A stretch of DNA of 64,000 nt from Leptolyngbya sp. SIOISBB (GTDB taxonomy: Bacteria > Cyanobacteriota > Cyanobacteriia > Phormidesmidales > Phormidesmidaceae): the NCBI GenBank assembly GCA_010671905.1, contig JAAHII010000001.1:186001-250000 (forward strand), written 5' to 3'. A program made the position numbers and the translations under genes. The notes beneath the pieces are model-generated. The model saw only the letters and a program-made list of their open reading frames with translations, ran no database searches and had not been told where the DNA came from. Of this stretch, positions 37,893-48,189 are shown piece by piece; positions within the stretch are counted from its first letter, which is position 1, and every line of letters starts with the position of its first letter.

Positions 37893-38231
37893 ATGCCGCA
37901 AGCCAAACGCTTCATCACGGCTGCAGCGCTCTGTACTGCTGGATTTCTAGCCGGTACGGTAGCCCCAGCTGCAACCGCCCCGCTCGTGAGCGATCGCACT
38001 TCTGATATCCTCCTGGCAGGGGAAAAACCTGCCGCAACCACACTACCCACCCCAGAGTTGGATGTTGAAGAAACTACCGAAGTTACTGAAGCGGAGCCGC
38101 TAGAGTGCCCCCCCGGTCAGTTTCCCTCTGCCTTTGCCGACGTTTACCCCTGGGAATGGGCCTACGAGGCTATCAACAATCTGGCGTCGCCCTCGATGGA
38201 GTGCTTCGATTTGCCCGAGGAAGTTCGCTAG
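37893..38231 (+). CDS. Small exported protein with a partial SLH motif
   Basis: A 112-residue protein. The N-terminal 30 residues form a signal peptide (KRFITAAALCTAGFLAGTVAPAATA). A Thr/Glu-rich linker leads to FADVYPWEWAYEAINNLAS (about 86-104), which matches only the first third of an S-layer-homology domain (F-x-D-V-x-x-x-x-W-A-Y-x-A-I-x-x-L). Two cysteines (ECPPGQF and MECFDL) bracket it and may form a disulfide. The gene starts about 45 bp after nagA. The rest of an SLH domain is not found in other frames downstream. Function unknown. Confidence 0.7.
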   Translation: MPQAKRFITAAALCTAGFLAGTVAPAATAPLVSDRTSDILLAGEKPAATTLPTPELDVEETTEVTEAEPLECPPGQFPSAFADVYPWEWAYEAINNLASPSMECFDLPEEVR

Positions 38232-39557
<1,326 letters not shown>

Positions 39558-39585
39558 ACTAGCTCGGCCTAGCAATGTGATTCCC

Positions 39586-39644
39586 AAAAACGGTTTTGGC
39601 GGACGCGCTCTCCTGAGTCCTCTCCGCCAGAACCGTTTTTATTG
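39586..39644 (+). terminator. Strong intrinsic terminator of por
   Basis: An 18-bp stem with one G-U pair: the left arm runs 39586-39603 and the right arm 39623-39640 (core CGGTTTTGGCGGA with TCCGCCAGAACCG), ending in TTTTTATTG. It begins 28 bp after the por stop. Confidence 0.88.
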
Positions 39645-40114
39645 ACCGCAGCTAGTGCGGGATGCAGAGTGCAGGAGTGAAAACCTGACTGTTTAACGTC
39701 AGTTCGGGTTAAGACCAAAGCCGGATATTTCCCCTTCTGGGAAGGGATTTGAGGCTCAATGCGCAGGTAAAAACGTTCGGACAGATGGTGAAGGGCATTG
39801 CCTTCGAGATGGGACTTGCGACAGTGGTAGACCAGCCGGTCTTCCTTTACAAAACCTGTATTTCGGCTGCTAAACCGTTGGCGGCGACCTAGAGTCAAAA
39901 CAGGATTAGATACAGCGTATTTTCTGGCTCGCTTCCACCCATCAAGCTACCAAGGTAGGAGGCTTTGCTTGCTGACATCTTTTGGCATAAAGACTACGGC
40001 ATTTCTGGATGCGCTGATGTCTAATTTTGCTAGGTCACAGGGTTTGATGGCCCTAGAGACCCACAGATCGTTTTTGCTTTCTTGCTATCTCGCTCAAAGT
40101 TCACTTTTGTGCTC
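39645..40114. other. Intergenic region between por and the cupin gene
   Basis: About 470 bp. The 109-codon minus-strand frame at 39569-39898 runs through the por terminator and has no recognisable features, so I do not treat it as a gene. No RNA seen. Confidence 0.4.
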
Positions 40115-40606
40115 ATGACTCATTTATCCCCCTCCCTGTCTTCGCCAACTGACGAGGCGCAAGATTGCAAGCTGCCGGTGGTCAAAACCTATCGGGATTA
40201 CCAGGTTTTTCGTATTAGTCCAGAAGATCGGAATCGGCTGGCGATCGTGTTTGACCCCAAAACAGCCGATGTGTCGCTGACCTACTGTGTCGAAATTTTT
40301 GATGCGGGTGGACGCACGCCTTCTCATCGTCATAACTCTGCTGTGGAGATGTTCTATGTGTTGAAGGGGCACGGAGAAGCGGTTTGTGATGGCAAAATTG
40401 TGCCGCTCAAGACGGGGGACAGTATTTTGATTCCCAATAGTGGTACCCATGAAGTGCGAAATGTGGGCAGCGATCGCCTCTATATGCTGTGCATCATGGT
40501 GCCCAACGAAGACTTTGCAGAACTGATTCGCAATGGGGTACCCGATGAGCTAGACGAAGAGGATTTGAGTGTATTAAGTCGGACTGACGTTCTCGTGCCG
40601 TGTTAG
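40115..40606 (+). CDS. Single-domain cupin protein
   Basis: A 163-residue cupin_2-type barrel from ATG 40115. Motif 1 is GGRTPSHRHNSAVEMFYVLKGHGEAVCDG with the metal ligands His, His and Glu; motif 2 is GDSILIPNSGTHEVRNVGSDRLYMLCIM with the third His. About 35 disordered residues precede the barrel, and an acidic tail (DELDEEDLSVLS) follows. A metal site is likely intact. Substrate or signalling role cannot be assigned. Confidence 0.85.
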   Translation: MTHLSPSLSSPTDEAQDCKLPVVKTYRDYQVFRISPEDRNRLAIVFDPKTADVSLTYCVEIFDAGGRTPSHRHNSAVEMFYVLKGHGEAVCDGKIVPLKTGDSILIPNSGTHEVRNVGSDRLYMLCIMVPNEDFAELIRNGVPDELDEEDLSVLSRTDVLVPC

Positions 40607-40639
40607 CCGTCAGACCGAAACAGATTTAGCAGGAAGGAT

Positions 40640-41317
40640 TTAGAGTCTAGGGTTCAAAGTTTGGGCTGTCGCTGGTTCCGAGGGGCTGAATACCCGTGCC
40701 GTAAAGGTTAAAAAGGCATAGAGAATAAGCGTTTCTCCCAAAAGTTCGGAAAACTCCTCAACGGTGATTCTGAGTGGTTCAACCCACAAGCTTGGTTGAG
40801 CATAGTTGTGGGCCGCTGCTGCCTGGGCGATCGCCCCTTTGAGAAATTCGGCTCCAAAGCCACCTGCCAAAAAGATAGCCATACCGGCTGCAACCCATAG
40901 CAGGGTGTCGCGATGAGATCGCCAGAGCCACACCAAGTCCCGCCAACTGAAAATCGGAATGGCCGCTAAAAGCCCTAGATACAAAAATTTCCAGTTGATT
41001 TGGTCCAGTTTGAGGTGAAGTTTAGTGAGTTCATCAACACCGCCGAACCAGCACAGACAGGCCAGCGCCAACGGTAAGTACCAAGAATAGGGATCTGGCA
41101 ATCGCGATCGCTGCCTTAGCAGCACGACACACAGTCCCCCAATCGCAAAGAGATGGGCAGCTTGCATTAATGAAGGCAAGGTTCGCAGACCATTAAAATC
41201 CAGCAGGGCGGGAGCGGCCCCTTGCTTGATGGTCAGGATGAAGTAGGCGCTGGCAAGTCCGAATTCTAGACCAATGAGGGCAATGGTCCCTCGTTTTAGC
41301 AGTTTCGAGATGGGCAT
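40640..41317 (-). CDS. Integral membrane protein of unknown function
   Basis: A 225-residue protein with about six predicted membrane segments: residues 10-30, 46-67, 76-94, 108-123, 137-156 and 189-207. Charged residues lie within or beside the helices (FGGVDELTKLHL and EEFSELLGETLILYAFL), suggesting a transport, cofactor-binding or redox role, but no family is recognised. It converges with the cupin gene, the stops being 33 bp apart. Confidence 0.68.
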   Translation of the reverse strand: MPISKLLKRGTIALIGLEFGLASAYFILTIKQGAAPALLDFNGLRTLPSLMQAAHLFAIGGLCVVLLRQRSRLPDPYSWYLPLALACLCWFGGVDELTKLHLKLDQINWKFLYLGLLAAIPIFSWRDLVWLWRSHRDTLLWVAAGMAIFLAGGFGAEFLKGAIAQAAAAHNYAQPSLWVEPLRITVEEFSELLGETLILYAFLTFTARVFSPSEPATAQTLNPRL

Positions 41318-41434
41318 TGGTTAAAGGTGGCTGGGATACTTATCGTCAGCATGCCCACACGGGGAGACAACTGCTGTCGGGCAAGGTCAGATTTCATCGG
41401 TAGAATAAAGCGCGAGTTGAGTTTTTGACGGACT

Positions 41435-42061
41435 GTGAGCGACGTCCTAATTTCTCCCCCCATTTCTGCCCGACAGTCTCAGGTGCCTGCTCCCATCCGG
41501 TTGGCGGTACTGGCTTCTGGTAAGGGCAGTAATCTGGCCGCGATCGCCTCAGCGATCGCCCGTGGTGACTTGAACGCGACGATTCAAGTGGTGATTTACA
41601 ACAATCCCGAGGCCGGAGTGGTGCAAAAAGCAGCGCACTATGGCATTCCCACGGTGTTGCTCAATCATCGGACGTTTGACAGTCGCGAAGCCCTGGATCA
41701 AGCCATTATCGATACGGTGAAGGCGTATCAAGCGGATTGGGTGATCATGGCAGGCTGGATGCGCCGCGTGACCGATGTGCTGATTAATGCGTTTCCCCAG
41801 CGCGTCTTAAACATCCATCCCAGTTTGTTGCCCAGCTTTCCCGGAGTGCGAGCGGTGGAGCAGGCATTGGCCGCCGGGACGAAAATCACTGGCTGCACCG
41901 TTCATTATGTGGAGTTGGTGGTTGATAGTGGCCCCATCATCATGCAGGCGGCGGTACCAGTGCTGCCGGACGATACCCCTGCCACCCTGCAAGCCCGTAT
42001 TCAAGTACAAGAACACCAGATTTATCCGGCGGCGATCGCGATCGCGGCTGCCACCTCTTAA
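41435..42061 (+). CDS. purN: Phosphoribosylglycinamide formyltransferase PurN
   Basis: GAR transformylase, third step of purine synthesis, using 10-formyltetrahydrofolate. 208 residues from GTG 41435. LAVLASGKGSNLAAI near 24-38 is the phosphoribosyl-binding loop; VLNIHPSLLPSFPGVRAVEQAL holds the catalytic Asn and His; GCTVHYVELVVDSGPIIMQ holds the catalytic Asp. About 18 residues precede the usual start of the domain. No purine neighbours. Confidence 0.95.
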   Translation: MSDVLISPPISARQSQVPAPIRLAVLASGKGSNLAAIASAIARGDLNATIQVVIYNNPEAGVVQKAAHYGIPTVLLNHRTFDSREALDQAIIDTVKAYQADWVIMAGWMRRVTDVLINAFPQRVLNIHPSLLPSFPGVRAVEQALAAGTKITGCTVHYVELVVDSGPIIMQAAVPVLPDDTPATLQARIQVQEHQIYPAAIAIAAATS

Positions 42062-42169
42062 AAGTGGTCTGTCGTCAGACTCCTATGGGTTATCTGCAAA
42101 TCAGTTTCTTTCAGGACTCATCACTAGATGCTTTGAAGATCACCTTAATGAGAGGAAGGCTACAACGCT

Positions 42170-42406
42170 ATGTTGCTACAGATTTTGCTCATCGTTTTGT
42201 TTCTGAGTCTGTTTGTGCTCGCTTTCATCAGACCTGACAAGCGGAAGCGACGTCGGCGTTCTGGTCAGCGGGGCAACAGCTCTTTCCTTGGGGGCCCCTC
42301 AGCCTACACCGGAACGGATTACAGTTCTGATGGGGGTAGTTTTGATGGGGGTAGCTGCGACAGTGGAGGTTACGACGGCGGTGGCGGCTGCGATGGCGGT
42401 TTTTGA
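42170..42406 (+). CDS. Small single-pass membrane protein with Gly/Ser/Asp-rich tail
   Basis: A 78-residue protein: one hydrophobic helix (MLLQILLIVLFLSLFVLAFI), a strongly basic stop-transfer segment (RPDKRKRRRRSGQR), then about 40 residues almost wholly Gly, Ser, Asp and Tyr with two Cys (for example GGSFDGGSCDSGGYDGGGG). The topology predicts the tail in the cytoplasm. It resembles small tailed proteins in other bacteria whose roles are unclear. SD-like GAGGAAGG lies about 10 bases upstream of the ATG. Confidence 0.72.
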   Translation: MLLQILLIVLFLSLFVLAFIRPDKRKRRRRSGQRGNSSFLGGPSAYTGTDYSSDGGSFDGGSCDSGGYDGGGGCDGGF

Positions 42407-42457
42407 CTCGATACCCCCTCAGAAAGGTTGAGCAGTTGGGAAGGGTTTAGCTCAGGA

Positions 42458-43054
42458 TTAACCCAGTAATGGTGACTGTTCGGGTAGCCCCAAGTCACTC
42501 GGTAGGGCGACAAAAATTAGGTGATCAACCCACTGTTCATTTTCGAACCAGAAGCCGCGACGAATGCATTCTTGGCGGAGGCCGATACTTTGAACCAGTC
42601 CAATCGAAGCCTGATTATCCAGATTGATGGCAGCTTCGATGCGGTGGTAATGCAGTTGCTTAAAACCAGCAGTCAACGCGGCGGTCACCGCTTCTTTGCC
42701 AAAGCCTTGTCGCCAAAATTGATTGTGAATACCGTATCCCAAGTTGGCCCACTGAAATACGGAACGCTGAATCGTCGTGAGGTCAATTTTGCCCAGGTGT
42801 TGGTTCGTTTGTTTGTGAAAGATGCTCCAGTTATAGCCTTGGTCGTTTAAGGCCGCTGCCTGATGATCTTCGCAGATCTGGGCAAACCCATCAGCGTCCA
42901 GTTCCTCCAGATCGAGCAGATCGTCATCATACGGGTGCTGCTGGGGCAACCGGGCCTGCGTCGAAGCCCAGCAAGCTTGATAATCGTCGGGCTCGATCGG
43001 TCGCAGCACCAACCGCTGAGTCTCAAGCCTTAAAGGCCAAGCTATTGTCGTCAA
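42458..43054 (-). CDS. GNAT N-acetyltransferase (RimJ/RimL-like)
   Basis: A 198-residue acetyltransferase_3-type GNAT protein. The N-terminus WPLRLETQRLVLRPIEPDDYQA is typical of the group; the acetyl-CoA loop is in YGIHNQFWRQGFGKEAVTAAL near 115-135 (Q-x-x-G-x-G/A equivalent), followed by HRIEAAINLDNQASIGLVQSIGLRQEC. It could modify ribosomal protein N-termini or a small molecule; the target is not predictable. Confidence 0.85.
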   Translation of the reverse strand: MTTIAWPLRLETQRLVLRPIEPDDYQACWASTQARLPQQHPYDDDLLDLEELDADGFAQICEDHQAAALNDQGYNWSIFHKQTNQHLGKIDLTTIQRSVFQWANLGYGIHNQFWRQGFGKEAVTAALTAGFKQLHYHRIEAAINLDNQASIGLVQSIGLRQECIRRGFWFENEQWVDHLIFVALPSDLGLPEQSPLLG

Positions 43055-43102
43055 CTAGCCATCCTCAGAGAAATTCACCTCCCAGCATAGCGGTAGCCAG
43101 GG

Positions 43103-46100
43103 CTATGGCAGGGGAGTCAGTGGCGGTGGTTTTACCTCAGTCGGGTCTTGGCGAATCGGCGTAACGCGATTTCCCCAGACACCGTCAGTACCAGTCCCGT
43201 GAAGTAGCGTGTAGAAGCAGGGGATGATGAACAGTGTCAGCAATGTCGCCAGCGATAACCCCGAGAAGACCACAATGCCCATGGGCTGCAGAAATTCGGA
43301 TCCTTCACCAATACCTAACGCCAACGGCAACAGACCCAGCACCGTCGTTACCGTGGTCATGAGAATGGGACGCAGTCTTTGGGGGGCAGCTTGCAGCATC
43401 GCCGTTTTGCGATCGCACCCCTGCTCGGCATAAATTTGGTTGGCGAGTTCCACCATGATGATGGCGTTGTTGACTACAATGCCCACCAGCAGCACGGCCC
43501 CCACAATTACGGTGGCCCCGATCGCCGTTTGGGTGACAAATAACCCCAAAATGCCCCCTGCCAGGGCTAGCGGTACGGTCAGCATGATTACGAGCGGGTC
43601 AATCAGGGAGTTGTACTGCACCGCCATCACGGTGAACACGAGGAAGGTCGCGAGGCCGCCGAGGGTGAGCAGCGATCGCTGAATCGCTTGGTTGGACTCC
43701 GCGCTGGAGCTTGGTAGCACCGTCACGCCCGTCGGCAGGTCGATACTGCTTAAAATCCGGTTCATCTCATCTAGGGCTTCGCCGAGAGCCGCACCCTCGG
43801 TCAGTCGGCCTTCAATGATGAACACCTGGCGCTGATTAATGCGTTGAATTTCGGCGGGGGCTTGTCCCGGTTCGACCGATGCGACATCCCCCAAGCGCAC
43901 CAACTGTCCCCCAGTGGCAAACACCGGCAGTTGGCGCAACTTGGACGGCGAGTCAATTGCCACATCCGGCAGCTGCACGCGAATATCCACCAAGCGCTCG
44001 TCTCGCTGCAGCTGGGTCGGCACCGAGCCATCCACTAAGGTTTGCACGGTATCGCCGATGGTGGCGGCGGATAGCCCCAGATCGGCGGCCCGCTCCCAAT
44101 CGGGGCGAATCTGGATTTCGGGCTGGGGGGGATCGGCATCGGGGCTATAGCGGGCTAAGGTAGCTTGCTGATCAAAGGCGTCGAGCACCTGCCGTCCGGC
44201 CTGCTGTAGCAGTTCGCGATCGGCACTTTGCAAAATCACATCAACATCGGCGCCGCGTACGGGCGAGTTACTGGTGATCAGGCCCCGCACCGATTCAGGG
44301 AATAGCCGCAGGCGAATATCCACCAGGTTGAGATCAGCCAGCGCCCGATTAGCCTGACCGACAAATTGGCCCACAGAAGTACCGGGCTGCAGCGAGATCG
44401 TACTCGTCCCCCGGAGCGCATTGGCGCTGGTAATACTGGCAAAGAGAAAGCCGCCCGACGTGGTGAACACATACTCGGCACCGGGTTGGGCGAGCAGCAC
44501 TTCATCCACAGCGGCCATGACCTTTCGGTTATCGGCTAGTGGGGTACCGGGGGGAAATTGAGCAAACAACCGGGCTTGTCCGGTATCAATCGAGGGCAAA
44601 ATTTCTTGAGGAATTTGCCCCACCATCAGCAAGCTGCTGCCGCCCAGTACGAGCACAGCGATCGCCACGACCCCCCATCGCCGCCGGAGGACTCGGCCGA
44701 GTAAGCGCTGATATTGTCGGGTTAACCCTTTAAGCCGCAGATCAAACTGTTTCACCAGGGGGAAATTTTGGACCCCACTGGCACCGGGCATCGCCAATAA
44801 ACGCGCGGCGAGAGCAGGCACGATGGTTAAAGCCACCACAAGAGAAGCGGCGATCGCAAAGCTGATGGTCAACACCAGTTCGTTGAACAGCAGCGCAATA
44901 AAGCCGCCGATTAGCAAAAACGGCAGCACCGATACCAAGTTGGTGGACGTGGAGGCCAGCAACGCCGATTCCAACTGTTGGCTGCTCTGCTCTGCCTGGA
45001 CAATGATCTCGGTGGGTGCTGGCGTCGCCTTTGCCCTGTTGCCATAGCTAGCGTTGCTGCCATGACTGGAACCGTTGGGTGGGCTGCCATTCCCCTGACT
45101 CGCTTGGCGCTGAGACAATGCCTCGGCACCCTGGGCAATATTTTCAAGCATCACAATGGAGTTATCCACCACGATGCCGACGCCCAAGGCCAAGCCCCCC
45201 AGGCTAAACACGTTGAGCGATAGCCCAAACACGCCAATGAGGATGATGGCGGTCAGTGCTGCTAGGGGAATGGCCAAGACAATAATCAGCGTTTGACGCA
45301 GAGAGCCGAGAAAAAAGAACACCGCTACGGCTGCCAGCGTGGCCCCCGTCAGTCCAGCTACCGCCACATTACGAATGGAGTTTTGGACAAAGACCGATTC
45401 GTCGAGGGTGACATTGATAACAATGTCAGGGGGAAACAGATCCGCCGCCTGCAGCTGCGCCATTCGTTGTTTGACGACATCGACCACGGCGACAGTATTC
45501 GCATCCGGTTGCTTTTGCACACTTACTTTTACCGCCGGTTGTTGGTTAAGCGAGACATAAATCCGCTGCTCTTCGGTGCCATCTACCACGTCAGCAAAGT
45601 CTCGCAGATACACCTGTTGAGGCGGATCGGTGCCCGCGATGTCAAAGGCCAAATTGCGCAGCTCATCCGCATTCTCAAACCGTCCGGCGATGCGGGTTAG
45701 GGTTTCTGCATCAGCGCCTCGGATGCGGCCGCCAGAAGTATCTTGATTGCGCGCTTCTAGCACCGTGAGCACGTCCGCTAAGCCTAATCCCAAAGCCTGC
45801 AAGCGATTGGGATCAAGGTTGATCTGCACTTCTTCTTCTAGCCCCCCACTGACATCCACGCTAGCGACGCCAGGTAGGGTGGTGAGTTCACGCGCCAGTT
45901 CTTCTTCGGCAAAAATACGCAGCTCACTCCCCGGCAGGGATTCTGACGTCAACGCCAGCTCATAGACCGGCAGTTGGGACGGATCGAATTTGAACAGACG
46001 CGGCTCGCCAACCGTATCCGGGAGTTCGTCCCGCGATCGGTTGAGGGTTGCGGTAGCGTCATTCAGCGCCTGATCAATATCGCCTCCCGGCTCAAAAGAA

Positions 46101-46397
46101 CAAGTCGATGCTGATGCGGCCTTCCCGCGTTTGAGAATAGATTTGCACCACCCCTTCGGTGGCAGCCAGTCCTTCTTCCAGGGGACGGGTGATCTCATCC
46201 ACGGCCACCTCTGGCGACACACCCGGTGCATCTAAGCGCATGCCGATGCGGGGATAGGTAATGGAGGGCAGTAGGTCAACGGGTAAGCGGGTGATAAAAA
46301 AGCCACCCATGACGACCACCGCGATCGCCAACATCAAGACGGCGATATGCCGTCGAATCGCCAGGGTCGTAATGCTGTTGCGGGAATGGGAGGTCAT
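43103..46397 (-). pseudogene. RND efflux pump (AcrB/HAE1-like), frameshifted near N-terminus
   Basis: Inner-membrane pump of a tripartite RND system. The 5' part starts at ATG 46395-46397 (MTSHSRNSITTLAIRRHI) and encodes TM1 and RLPVDLLPSITYPRIG, but stops at TGA 46092-46094. The rest continues in another frame for over 1000 codons: porter domains, GIVVDNSIVMLENIAQ near the TM4 site, a Gly/Ser-rich insert (GNGSPPNGSSHGSNASYGN), GQIPQEILPS, and LLVGIVVNNAIIMVELANQ. Removing one base from the run of four T (plus-strand A 46094-46097) restores DLFFEPGGDIDQALNDATA. One extra base may be a sequencing error, a real inactivating indel or, less likely, +1 recoding at UUU-UGA. Partner gene 46604-47893 lies just upstream. 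Confidence 0.88.
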
Positions 46398-46603
46398 GGG
46401 GGAGTAGGTGTGAGGGGTGGGTGCGGTGGGTGGGGAGTAGGGTAGGGGGTGGCAGGGTGGCTGGGTGGAGGGATGTGAGGTGGTTGGAGTGAGGGTGGGT
46501 GGCAAGGGTGGCTGGGTGATAGCTGTTAGAGCGGGCAGCTTGCCCGTGATCAAAGCCGATCGGTCCCCGAAATCCCCATTTCCGCATTCCGAACTCCGAA
46601 TTT
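46398..46603. other. G-rich low-complexity spacer between adaptor and pump genes
   Basis: On the plus strand, 46407-46515 consists mostly of GGG/GGTG runs. The region lies between two genes of one minus-strand operon, where short spacing would be normal. It resembles degenerate heptamer repeats and has potential for G-quadruplex formation in the template strand. Confidence 0.55.
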
Positions 46604-47893
46604 CTACTTCTCCGTCTCCGATAGCACGCTCAAGTTCACGGCTTGCCCGTCGTTGAGGTCACCGCTGCTACGCACCACAATGATGTCGCCTGCCTGCAAA
46701 CCGGACATAATTTCGACCCGATTACTGTTTTCTCGGCCAATTTCCACAGGGCGAGCTTGCACCGTGGCGGTTTGGCCCTCGACATCAGTGAGCACAAACA
46801 CCGTCGGCTTAGCATCCTCGATCGCAATATCGAGAGCCCGTTGGGGAATGGCGACGAGATCACTGTCCTTCCCCACCAAGGTCACCCGCGCGAGCAGGCC
46901 GCTGCCAATACGTTCTGAATCATTGGGCACCGTGACTTCCACGGGAATCAGTCGCGAGGCGGGGTCGGCAGCTGGGGCAATGCGAGTCACCCGTCCGGCG
47001 ATCGCCGTTGCCGGAAAGGCATCTAAACGTACTTCTGCCGGTTGACCGACCGTCACTTCAGCCAGATCTCGGTCCGACACGTCAATCAGCACTTTAATAC
47101 TGCTGAGGTCACCGATTTGCATCAGCTCATCGCCCGATTCGGCATAGTCACCGACCTCGACCAACCGCTCAATCACTTTGCCCGAGAGGGGCGATCGCAC
47201 GACCGCAAAAGACAAGCGTTCCTGAGTTTGCGCTACCACGGCTTGCTGGGCTGCGACTCGCCCTTCCGCTGCGTTGACGGCGGCTTGGCGGGTGCGAATC
47301 TGTTCTTGGGTTGATTGCAACACCTGCTGCCCAGTATCCACGGTCAACTGGGCCTGTTCCGCCGTTTGGGTTGAGACGGCCCCATCCGCCGCCAGTCTCG
47401 TCAAGCGATTGGCATCAGCTTGGGCTTGCTGCAGTTGTACCCGTGCAGATTCATAAGCGGTTTGGGCATCGCTGACAGCCGCTTGGGCCTGGGCGACCTC
47501 TGATTGGCGGGCTTGTAATTCGGCTTGAGCTTGATTCACCACCACCGTTAACAGGTCAGCATCCTGCCGGGCGACAATCTCTCCCGACGCGATGCTGTCC
47601 CCGGCATCAACAGTCAGGGCGGTGACTTGCCCCTCGACCCGCGATCGCAGCACAACCGTTTGCAGGGGCTGCGTCGTGCCCGTGAAGGTTAGCCTGGCCT
47701 CAAACGAACCAACGGTTGCCACCTCTGTGTCAACTGCGACGAGTTCCTCGGCCCGCGCGGCTGATGGGGGCCCACCTCTTTGATGCCCCGCCGCGCAGCC
47801 CCCTATTCCAATCAAACAGGCCGCCAACAAAGACCATCCAGAGGCAAGTCGCAGCCGCTGAGTGGTAGATGATCTAACCGGACGAAAAGTCAC
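46604..47893 (-). CDS. RND efflux periplasmic adaptor (membrane-fusion) lipoprotein
   Basis: AcrA/HlyD-type adaptor of 429 residues joining the RND pump to an outer-membrane channel. A signal sequence with lipobox LIGIGGC (Cys about 33) indicates a lipoprotein. Then lipoyl half-motif TGTTQPLQTVVLRSRVEGQVTAL, a long Gln/Ala-rich coiled hairpin (about 105-215), second half-motif SPLSGKVIERLVEVGDYAE and beta-barrel segments to the C-terminus (LQAGDIIVVRSSGDLNDGQAVNL). It is upstream of, and on the same strand as, the pump gene, so they form one operon. Confidence 0.92.
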   Translation of the reverse strand: MTFRPVRSSTTQRLRLASGWSLLAACLIGIGGCAAGHQRGGPPSAARAEELVAVDTEVATVGSFEARLTFTGTTQPLQTVVLRSRVEGQVTALTVDAGDSIASGEIVARQDADLLTVVVNQAQAELQARQSEVAQAQAAVSDAQTAYESARVQLQQAQADANRLTRLAADGAVSTQTAEQAQLTVDTGQQVLQSTQEQIRTRQAAVNAAEGRVAAQQAVVAQTQERLSFAVVRSPLSGKVIERLVEVGDYAESGDELMQIGDLSSIKVLIDVSDRDLAEVTVGQPAEVRLDAFPATAIAGRVTRIAPAADPASRLIPVEVTVPNDSERIGSGLLARVTLVGKDSDLVAIPQRALDIAIEDAKPTVFVLTDVEGQTATVQARPVEIGRENSNRVEIMSGLQAGDIIVVRSSGDLNDGQAVNLSVLSETEK

Positions 47894-48189
47894 TCCATAA
47901 CCTCACAATTTGGACTTCAACGCTGGGTGGTTGAGAGCACATCGACGGCCTGCCTGGGCCATTAGTCACGACCTGCCGGTGCCATGGCCCTCAAGCCACC
48001 CGATTGTTGAGAAGTGAAAACTTAAATTTGTCTATAGAATAACGCCAATAAATCCTCCTGACTTGCTCGATTACCTGGGCTTGTTGCGATCGCCTCCGAT
48101 CGCCCAGTGCTGTAGTCCTATCAGGGGTTTCAAAAGCTCCACTCCACCCCCTACACTGGTAGCCAACGCACGCACTTCTAGGCGGGGAT

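Noticed and set aside
39569-39898. 109-codon minus-strand ORF downstream of por
   Set aside because: It spans the por terminator hairpin, has no recognisable motif and its translation is cysteine/histidine-scattered and unlike a structured protein.
43103-46231. RND pump starting at the MHRVCRQRW reading frame at 46231
   Set aside because: The first about 45 codons there are out-of-frame translation of the conserved RND N-terminus. The true start is at 46397, before the frameshift.
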